Below are positions 14,874 through 23,000 of a stretch of DNA of 35,103 bases, one piece after another; the first letter of the stretch is position 1, and each line of letters starts with the position of its first letter. The position numbers and the translations under genes were made by a program. Source of the DNA: a virus; IMG/VR virus record IMGVR_UViG_3300025135_000496, positions 1 through 35,103 of that record; one strand, given 5' to 3'. The notes beneath the pieces are model-generated. The model worked only from the letters and a program-made list of their open reading frames with translations, searched no databases and was not told the origin of the DNA.

Positions 14874-15315
14874 AACAAATCTTAAAACTTCATTAAGAAT
14901 GTTCTTCTATGAAGAATTTGAAAATAAAAGGGATACACCTGTGACTTTTGATAAAGGTTTGTCTATACCTTACACTTCTGGACAGGTTGGAAAAGACTCG
15001 GCTGATCGTTGGATAGCTATTTTTTTTAATATTCGCAGACATTCTATTTTAAGTGAGCAGATTGTTGATTTTTACTGCTGTACACGAAAGGATGTGGATC
15101 AAGTTATTTTGGATGAGGTTATGGATATAATCATTGAAACATTATATCCAGATGATCATAACTTAGTAATACCTTTTTATGATGTGCAATCTGAGGAAAT
15201 AATTGGGCATTTATTTCCTTTGAGAATATACCAGCAGTACGGCAATCAGACTGCTTTAGATGGAACTAACTTTAAAGTCATAAGTGTAGGTTTTCGGTGG
15301 GCGACTACGTTATGA
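14851..15315 (+). CDS. Putative tail terminator protein
   Basis: This 154-residue protein has the size and position of lambda U-type terminators that cap the tail tube once length is set. It lies between the tail completion and tube genes. The alternating pattern at residues 50-105 (DRWIAIFFNIRR, then QIVDFYCCTRKDVDQV) fits the alpha-beta fold of that family, and the C-terminal VISVGFRWATTL resembles the closing strand. Similarity is weak by eye. Its stop overlaps the next gene as ATGA. Confidence 0.5.
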   Translation: MLNPTISETNLKTSLRMFFYEEFENKRDTPVTFDKGLSIPYTSGQVGKDSADRWIAIFFNIRRHSILSEQIVDFYCCTRKDVDQVILDEVMDIIIETLYPDDHNLVIPFYDVQSEEIIGHLFPLRIYQQYGNQTALDGTNFKVISVGFRWATTL

Positions 15316-15509
15316 ATACTTTTATCTGCTGTGATAAGTGTGGAAAAAAATTATTACAGCGCAAGCCTAACGGAATCTTTGTGTTTCGTTTCGGCAGGAA
15401 TAATCAATCTGGTGAACCTGTGGTTGATATTGAAATACATGGTTCGCTCAGAATTAAGTGTTTTAGGAAGAATTGTGGGCATTTAAATTTAATCAATTAT
15501 TTTCCTTAA
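15312..15509 (+). CDS. Com-like zinc-ribbon protein
   Basis: This 65-residue protein has two metal-binding knuckles, CDKCGKKLLQR near the start (CxxC) and IKCFRKNCGHLN near the end (Cx4C), spaced like the zinc ribbon of Mu Com. Com binds mom mRNA and allows its translation. This protein could likewise bind RNA or DNA. ATG 15312 is chosen over an upstream GTG (15297) because it forms ATGA with the previous stop and leaves the first knuckle near the N-terminus. No mom-like gene is in the window, so the target is unknown. It sits just before the tail tube gene. Confidence 0.6.
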   Translation: MNTFICCDKCGKKLLQRKPNGIFVFRFGRNNQSGEPVVDIEIHGSLRIKCFRKNCGHLNLINYFP

Positions 15510-15521
15510 TAGGAGGCTGAT

Positions 15522-16160
15522 ATGGCTTTGACTAGAACTGGTCCAGTAACCAGAAATGCACAATCTGTAGCACTTGGTCTTGCGAAAATACTTGTGGGTC
15601 CTTCAGCAACTAATATTGCTAGTACCGCACAGGTATTGAACGAAACTACTGATTCTATGGGTGCTATGGCGAGTACTAACTTTGTGAGTGAAATTGAGTA
15701 TTGGAAACTTGAGTCAGGTTTTCCAATGCTGGAAGATTTGACTTTGCCTTTGCGGGAAACTGCCAGACTTGAATGTGAGTTCAAAGAAATCACTTTGAGA
15801 AACTTGGCTATTGCTCGTGGTATTGATGCTGATGAAGAAGATTATCCCCACGCAATGATCGCAGGCCCAGGGGAAGAAGATGAAATCAATCTTGGTTCTA
15901 TTAAAGCACCGGATTATGTACGTATGGAAGCTATTTACACTTATCCTGATCAACAGCATCAGATGATTATAGTGTTCCCTCGTGCAAACGTTACTTCTTC
16001 TGTTGAACTTACTCTTGCGGCAGAAGATAATGCCAATGTGCCGATCACCTTTGAAGCTAAACGTGCTGACAGTGGTTTGACTTCTGGTGGAAATGAGGCT
16101 TGGGATGATGCTCCTCTTGGCAAGATTTTCTTTGCGGCAGTAAGTGGTGGTTCACCATAA
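15522..16160 (+). CDS. Major tail tube protein
   Basis: This 212-residue protein should polymerise into the tail tube. It sits directly before the assembly chaperone and tape measure genes and has the strong ribosome site AGGAGG (15511-15516), as expected for an abundant protein. A run of SEIEYWKLESGFPMLEDL (residues 56-73), APDYVRMEAIYTYPD (126-140) and MIIVFPRANV (145-154), then an ITFEAKRADSG ending, matches the beta-sandwich layout of siphovirus tube proteins. It is followed by the largest non-coding gap after the leader, containing a strong hairpin. Confidence 0.8.
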   Translation: MALTRTGPVTRNAQSVALGLAKILVGPSATNIASTAQVLNETTDSMGAMASTNFVSEIEYWKLESGFPMLEDLTLPLRETARLECEFKEITLRNLAIARGIDADEEDYPHAMIAGPGEEDEINLGSIKAPDYVRMEAIYTYPDQQHQMIIVFPRANVTSSVELTLAAEDNANVPITFEAKRADSGLTSGGNEAWDDAPLGKIFFAAVSGGSP

Positions 16161-16172
16161 TTTGTTAATTGA

Positions 16173-16202
16173 TTGACAAACACTCAACCCTTTCTGTATT
16201 AA
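16173..16202 (+). promoter_or_regulatory. Candidate promoter before the tail chaperone gene
   Basis: A perfect -35 TTGACA (16173-16178) is followed by 18 bp and TATTAA (16197-16202), four of six for -10. It lies in the 135-bp gap between tail tube and chaperone genes. The -10 falls in the loop, and part of the spacer in the left arm, of a 14-bp inverted repeat, so the repeat could act as an operator. It would give the low-abundance tail proteins their own transcript. The match could also be chance in AT-rich DNA. Confidence 0.35.
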
Positions 16203-16223
16203 TACATATAGAAAGGGTTGAGT
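16182..16223 (+). other. Perfect 14-bp inverted repeat between tail tube and chaperone genes
   Basis: ACTCAACCCTTTCT (16182-16195) pairs without mismatch to AGAAAGGGTTGAGT (16210-16223). The 14-base loop contains the palindrome GTATTAATAC (16196-16205). A second small hairpin (TACTCA-TC-TGAGTA, 16233-16246) follows, then a T-rich run (AATTTTCTTTATT). The large stem is followed by TCTACAC rather than a T-tract. I favour an attenuator or processing site that makes tail tube mRNA exceed downstream message. An operator over the candidate promoter is the alternative. Confidence 0.65.
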
Positions 16224-16295
16224 TCTACACAATACTCATCTGAGTAATTTTCTTTATTCAACAACCAAATAATTTCTTTTTTTGGAGGCTTTTTC

Positions 16296-16694
16296 ATGGC
16301 AGATCAAAAACTAAATCCCCAGATACGAAAAGTACAGGTAGGTGTACGTGAACTTAAAGAAATCACCATTTATCCGCTATCAATAGCAGATCAAATGAAA
16401 ATGGTTGATATTCTTAAAAATGTTTTCGATGAAATTTTCAAAATGCTTGAAACAGAGGATCAGACTGTAGCAATAGCCAATGTTATTGTTGAGCAGGTTA
16501 AAGCCAACCTGCCTGAACTGTTGAAGTATGTAACTGATGAAATTGTTCAACTTGAAGATATGACGAATTTTCAGTTCACAACTATTGTTGGTCACGTTTA
16601 CAAGGATAATTTTGAGGACGCAGGAAAAAACGTGAGCAACCTCGTGGGGACGATGAAGAATCTGTTCAGCTCCACGAGGTCTTTACAGCAATAA
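16296..16694 (+). CDS. Tail assembly chaperone, upstream frame (gpG-like)
   Basis: This 132-residue protein should coat the tape measure during tail assembly, as lambda gpG does. It sits between tube and tape measure genes, has a mixed helical sequence (LSIADQMKMVDILKNVFDEI, residues 28-47) and contains near its end the slippery heptamer A-AAA-AAC at 16625-16631. Ribosomes that slip there by -1 continue into the downstream frame. Those that do not slip finish 63 bases later at TAA 16692-16694. GGAGG precedes the ATG by seven bases. Confidence 0.75.
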   Translation: MADQKLNPQIRKVQVGVRELKEITIYPLSIADQMKMVDILKNVFDEIFKMLETEDQTVAIANVIVEQVKANLPELLKYVTDEIVQLEDMTNFQFTTIVGHVYKDNFEDAGKNVSNLVGTMKNLFSSTRSLQQ

Positions 16695-17041
16695 TGCATT
16701 ACTACCCAAGCTACAGACTTGAAGATTTTTATCAAAAGAGTTTTAAGCAGGGTGGTTTAACGGCGGGTCAGATAAATGTTTTATATGGTAATTACATAAA
16801 ACAGATTAACAGTGAATTTAAATTTCAAGCGGCTTTACAAGGTATTGATCTTGATAAAACTGGCAAATCTACAAGTAGAGTAACACCAAAACAATCTTCC
16901 ACCAATGCTCTACCTTTATTTGGGTCACCTGAAGATTACGCCCATTTAAGTGAAGAAGAACGACAAGAAATGACACAAAAAATGATGGGAAAACATAAAT
17001 CTTGGGTGCAAAAGACAGTCCCCAAATCCATCACGAGGTAG
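16296..17041 (+). CDS. Tail assembly chaperone frameshift fusion (gpGT-like)
   Basis: This is the predicted -1 frameshift product of about 248 residues: 112 from the upstream frame, then 136 from the downstream frame. After the slip, the -1 frame reads CGT GAG CAA CCT without a stop and joins the downstream frame, adding an acidic linker (RGDDEES) before the MHYYPSYRLEDF domain. In lambda the T part recruits tail tube subunits to the tape measure. The downstream frame also has its own ATG at 16694 overlapping the upstream stop (TAATG), so some independent product is possible, but the complete frameshift signal makes the fusion the better reading. Confidence 0.75.
16625..16680 (+). promoter_or_regulatory. 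Programmed -1 ribosomal frameshift signal
   Basis: The heptamer A AAA AAC is at 16625-16631 in the correct phase (GGA AAA AAC). After a seven-base spacer, ACCTCGTGG (16639-16647) pairs perfectly with CCACGAGGT (16672-16680). The stem gains one G-U and one G-C pair inward (16648-16649 with 16670-16671). Slip site, spacer length and stem all match the standard X-XXY-YYZ layout. The stop of the zero frame lies 12 bases after the stem. Confidence 0.85.
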
Positions 17042-17044
17042 AGC

Positions 17045-20000
17045 ATGTCGGTCAGTGAACACCAATTATTAGTTGATATTGTAGGCAGATTAGATGCTAA
17101 TCTGACCAAAGCTTTTGCAACTTTAAATAGTAAACTTAAAGCTTTAACTGCACAAATAAAGTCTTTGAATACTGTTACTAAAGAGATGCCTAAATCTGCG
17201 GACAAAGCTACGCAGTCACAAACAAAATTAGGTAAATCTATTGATGATTCTTCAACAAAAGTAAATCGTTATAGTCAATTAGTTAAAAAATTCGGCAAAG
17301 ATACTGAATCTGGACTTCAGGCGGCTAGACCTTTGTTTAAAGCTTATGCTCAGGGTGCGGAACAGGCTGGAGAGTCTTTGGAACAGGCTAATAGACGAGC
17401 TACTAATATGGTTCGTGGTTTAGCCACCATGCAGAACCAGTTGACTCAAACTAATGAAAAATGGGCTAGGTGGGGAGAACGGACTCGTGCTGTTCAAATT
17501 CGTCAGGCTGAATTGAATGGGCATATTCGTGCCACTGCTCAAGGCATACAGATATTAAATCCACTTGCCTTAAAAAATCTTAATTTAACACAACAACAAG
17601 CTAAAGCAATTGGTTATTACACTGATCGTAATGCCGCTTTTCATAAATCTTTGATGCAAGTAGCTCAAGCTACTAAAGGTAATCAAGCGGCATTTGTTGA
17701 AAAAGAGAAAGCTTTATTAAAAGCTGATGATGCTATTCGTAAAACTGCCCAAGCTATGACTCGTGCAGGTAAAGATGGGGATGCTTTTGCTCGAACTGCT
17801 AATCGAGGCAGAATTGCTTTTCAGATGATGACTGGGGAATTAAAAACAACAAATGGTGTTTTAACTCCAACAGCTCAAAAATTAGGTTTAGTTGCTAAAC
17901 AAGGTACTTTAGTCCAAAGAGTTATTGGTTCAGTTGCAGAGTCATTTAAGAGTATGGCTAGGTATGCGGCTGGAGCTATGGTTTTTTATCAGTTGTTTAA
18001 TGTTTTTAGAACTGGTGTAAAAGCAATTATTGATTTCAGCCAAGGTATGCGAGATTTGCAGGCTATTATTAATGCTACTGATGATGATATGCGTAGATTA
18101 GCTGAAACGACTAAACAAGTTGCGGCTGATACTAAATATAGCACAACTGAAGTAGCTGATGGTATGAAACTGCTTGGTCAGGCAGGACTTGATGCTAGTG
18201 AGATTATGTCGTCTATTCAGCATGTGGCAGAATTAGCTACTGGTACTATGTCTGATTTTGCAATGGTTTCTGATTTGGTTACTACTACTGTTCGTGCTTT
18301 TCAGATGGATTTTCGTGAAACAGGTAATGTAGTTGATGTTTTTGCTAATGCGATCAACCGTTCTAAATTGACGGTTGATAAATTAAGAGTAGCATTTAAC
18401 TACATAGCTCCTTTTGCTCATGCCGCAGGCATATCATTTGAAGAAACTACTGGTTCTTTAATGCAATTGGCTAATGCTGGTATCAGGGCTTCTACGATGG
18501 GTACTGGTTTTAGGCAGATATTGATTCGTCTGCTGAACCCAACAGCAACTTTTAAAAAGGCAATTGAAGAAGCTGGTTATTCTGTGGATGATTTTAATCC
18601 AAGAACTCAAGATTTAGCTGATATATTTGATCGTTTAAGTGTAGTTGTGCCTTCTGCCGCTGAAGCTGTTCAATTCTTTCATGTACGTTCTTTGCCTGCT
18701 GTTATGGTTTTTGCTTCTCAGGGTGGGGATGCTTTGAGAGGGTTTTTAGATGTGATTTCAGAAGTTGGAGCGGCGGCTCGAATGATGGAAACACAGACTA
18801 AAGGTTTAGGTATTCAGTTTAAGCAAATTGCAGATAAATTTACTGTTTTGTCTGCTTCACTTGGTCAATCTGGATTAGAAGGATTACTTTTAGGTTTAAC
18901 TATAACAGTACGAAAATTTTTAGATATTTTAATCTTTTTAGCCAATAAAGGTTTTACATCAGTTATTATCCAAGTTGGTGTTTTGGTGGGTGTTTTAAAA
19001 ACATTACAAGCGGCTTTTCTTGCTTTAAGAGGGCCAGCTATTGCTACTGCTTTATTTGGATGGGGAGCAGGAATAAAAGGATTGATTGTTCATATTACTG
19101 CTTTAACTACCGCTATTATTACGCAGACAGGTGTTACTAAAGCGGCGACTGCCGCTTGGCTTGCTTTTAATAGGGTTCTTCTTGCTAATAAATTTATAGC
19201 TGTGGCTACGGCGATTGTAGCTGTTATTGGTGCATATCGTAATTTTTCTAATGCTAATGAAAACGCAAAAATACGATTAGAAGATAAGAAAAATGCATTA
19301 AGAGATACTATTGCTGTTATGGATTTGTATGTTGATAAATTAGAAGAAGCGCAAAGAGAAGAAAAAGGAACACAGCAAATTATCAATAGGTTGATTCATG
19401 AATTACCAGAATTAGCTAATGAAATTCGTATGGTTAATATTGAAGGTGGTGATCTTGTTCAGTGGTTGAAAGATATGTCTGCTGAAAAGACAGTTCAAGT
19501 TATGACGGCTGTTGGGCAACAAGCGGCACTTGCATTAAAAGATATTGAAAAATTTGGTTTTCGTTTAGAAATTTGGAAAGGCAATTTAGATGGTGTGTCA
19601 ACAGTTTTAGGAGAAATTAAGAATCCAATAAATTCATTATTAAAAAGATTAGGTTTTCTTGATAAAGCCATTGAAAAAAATACTCTTTTAGTTGAGAAAA
19701 ATAAAGCCCAATTTCGTGAATATGTTTTAGATACTATGACTTATTTACGGCAACAAGGAGATAGTTTTGAAGGCGCAAGAGAGAAAATTAAAAATATTTT
19801 GCGTTTATCTGGTGTTGATTTACAAGAACATGCTGAATTTATAGATGAAGTTTTTGCTTATGTTGAAGCGTCAATTAAAAGTTTTGAAAATGCAACTATT
19901 GAATCATTTCGGCAAATGCCGAAAATTTTGGATGATTTAAAAGATAAATATTCGGATGTAGCTGACGATATTTCAAAATCATGGGAACAGACTTTAAATA

Positions 20001-23000
20001 GTATTGAATTAGTTAATAAAGAACTTGAAGATAATATGATAGATGAGGAAGAAGCTAAAAAACGTATACTTAATATAATGAGGGAACTTACTAATTCAAT
20101 ACATGAATTAACAGGTGAAATACATCATTTTATGCACGCTTCTGAAAATCTTGATAGATTTTTAATGAATGCTACTGAAGAATTTAATAATTTTTTTAAA
20201 ACATTATCTGGTTCGGAATTACAAGATTTAGCAAAAGCTATTGACGATGCTAGTGATTCTTTAAAAGAAATGGAAGAATGGTTAAGAAAAGTATTAAATC
20301 TTTCAGAAGAACAAATAAAAGATATTATTGATGAAGAATGGGGACGGAGACAATTAGAAATTCTGATGAAATTTTCTGAGGAGTTTAGAAATCGCTACCG
20401 CACTCATCTTGATATAATTAAGGAAATGGAAGATCGGCATACTGAAATTCAAATCAGCAGATTAGAACGTCAGGTTGAGGCTAATAAAAGAACTCTTGAC
20501 CGTAGGCTAGAAGATGTAAAGCGCAATGCTGATCAAGAAATTGCTTATCTTGATTTAGGTGCAAAGTATTTTGCTCAGATTCAAGCTTCTAAACTTGAAC
20601 ATTTAAGGCAGGCAGAAATACAGAAAGTACAGATTATTCAAGGTGGTGTTTTAAAAGAACAGTCTTTTTTAAATGAAGCCAAGAATAATTTTGTTAAAGA
20701 TATTTATGATCGTGTTGAAGTGGTTCGTGGTGGTCAGCTTACCATTGAAAAATTTCTGAAAGAAGGTGTTACTGCTTTTGAGAAAGCTGAATATGAAAAA
20801 ACTTATGCTTTAAAAGGTATAGAAGATGAAAAACGCAGAATACGCCAAGAGGCTTTTGATCAGCAGTTAAAGCTTGTTCATGGTCATTATGTTAAAGAAA
20901 TGGAACTTGTCAGTCAGATGGAAGATGCTCTGCTTGGCAATTACGATAAGCGTTGGCAACGAGAGCAGGGTTATTGGGAAGCTAAGGGCAAGCTTTTAGG
21001 TGATCATTTAGATACTCATCTTAAAACTCTGAATACTGAAGAAACAATGACTGCCAGAAGTCAGGCAGAACTTGTTCAGATCAGATTGAGAACCTTTGAC
21101 CGTTATATTCAGGCACATCAGAATTATTTGTCTAATCTTGAAGGTATGCTTTCACAAGAGCGTTCTCATCATCAGAATACAGTTAATGAAATCATTAATA
21201 TCAGAAAATCATTGATTGATGATGAAATACGCAAATATGATAAATTACGTGAAATAGCCAGAGAATACATGACTGATGAGCAGAAGTTAGCTGATTCTCG
21301 TATGGAATATGAAAATCAGATGGCTAAAGCTAGAGCCGCTATTGCCGTGCAAGATTATGAAGCGGCTAAGAAGCATGTGGATGCGGCACTTAGGGCGGCG
21401 GGTGAGATAAAGAAAGAAGATGAAGATAAACTGACCAGACAGCAAAGAATCATTGATGCTGAGAATTTACTTGCTCAAGCCAAAGAAGATCAGATTAATG
21501 CTTTAGAAAAAGAAGCTGAAGCAAGTAAAAAACGCATGGAAGATTTAGAGGCCAGTATTCAAGGTGTTACTAAGAGATTGGAAGAAATTCAGGAAATGAA
21601 GTTTCAGGTTGAAGTTGAGAATATTACTGAATCTGTTGCTCGTGCTGAAGAAGAAATTGAAAAGATCAGAAAAAGACTTGAAGCTGAACCAATTGAAATG
21701 GATTTCAAGATTAATACTGAAGAAGCAGTTAAAGAGGCAGTTGAATCAACCAAAGAGGTACAAAAGACTATTTCTGACCTTGAACCTATTGTGGCTGAAC
21801 TTGCGGTTAGGGGTGAGGGTGGAGAAGAACTAAAAACTTATTTTGATAATGTTAAAGAGGCTTTTAATAATTTTTGGGAAGAATTTAAAAATCATGATTC
21901 AGTAATTACTACCATATTCTTTAAAGGTTCTGGTTCTGAAGAATTGCCCTTATCTGAAAAATTAGATGAGTTAAAACAAAAATTTGATGATTTTGTTGCT
22001 CATATTATTAGAAGTGAGGATGATGATAAACTTGCTGTTTTGATTGAATTTAAGGGACATTTTGGGGAAGAAAAGCCTTTGCTTGATACTTTTAATGATG
22101 TCGCTAAAATTCTGAAAGAATTTAAAAATCTTATTGAAGAACCTATTCAAATGGCAATTGAATTTGTCAGTAACGATGGCAGTACATCTATGGAATTAAT
22201 TAAAAAATTAGATATACTGGCTTATATGTTTGAATATTTACGAAGTAAAGTTGAAGAAGCAATCGTAATGAATGTTTATACTAAAGAAGCTATGGAAAAG
22301 TTGGAGGAATTACAAAAGAAAATTGATTCTATACCGAAAGAAACCAAATCTACTCATACAGTTAATGTCATAGGTATTGATCTGCTTGAAAAGGTTCTGG
22401 CTTTACATCAGAAATTAAATGGTATGAGTACAAGCTCAACTCATACTGTAACTGTTCGCAGAGTACAGGCTAGTAATACTGGTGGTGAAATAGGTTTTGA
22501 TTCTGATCTGAGAGGTTATGCCACTGGTGGTTACATACCAGAAGGCCGTTTTTCCCGCAAGCAGGGAGCGATACCGGGCCGTGGCACTAAAGATGATGTA
22601 CCTGCCATGTTGACAAAAGGCGAGTACGTACAGCCTGTTTCTACGGTAGATTATTATGGTAAGGGGTTTATGGAAGCTTTGAGGCAGAAACTTATACCAA
22701 AAGATGCTTTGCCTAAGTTTGCTACTGGTGGCTATGTTCATAAAGATTCTGTGCCTCATTTTTATACTGGTGGACCTATAGAGGATCAGCAGTTAAGAAT
22801 GGATTGGTATACTGAAGAATACTATCGAAGAAATTTTCCTAGATTGTACGAAACATTATATGGCACTAAAAGTACTACTTCACAAAGTTTAAAAATAAAT
22901 ATTCCAAGTGATGTTAATCAAGCTATAAAGGGTGGAGGGCATACTGAAACTTTACAAAATGAATTTCAAAATTATTTGGATCGTTTTAATGAATTAGGTT

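Noticed and set aside
16182-16223. Canonical rho-independent terminator
   Set aside because: The 14-bp stem is convincing but is followed by TCTACAC instead of a T-tract, so I list it only as an inverted repeat.
16694-17041. Downstream chaperone frame as a separate gene
   Set aside because: A complete -1 frameshift signal joins it to the upstream gene. Its own ATG has no ribosome site, though coupled re-initiation at TAATG cannot be excluded.
21609-21833. Second open frame within the tape measure
   Set aside because: It is Leu/Lys-rich shadow coding of the coiled-coil segment without a ribosome site.
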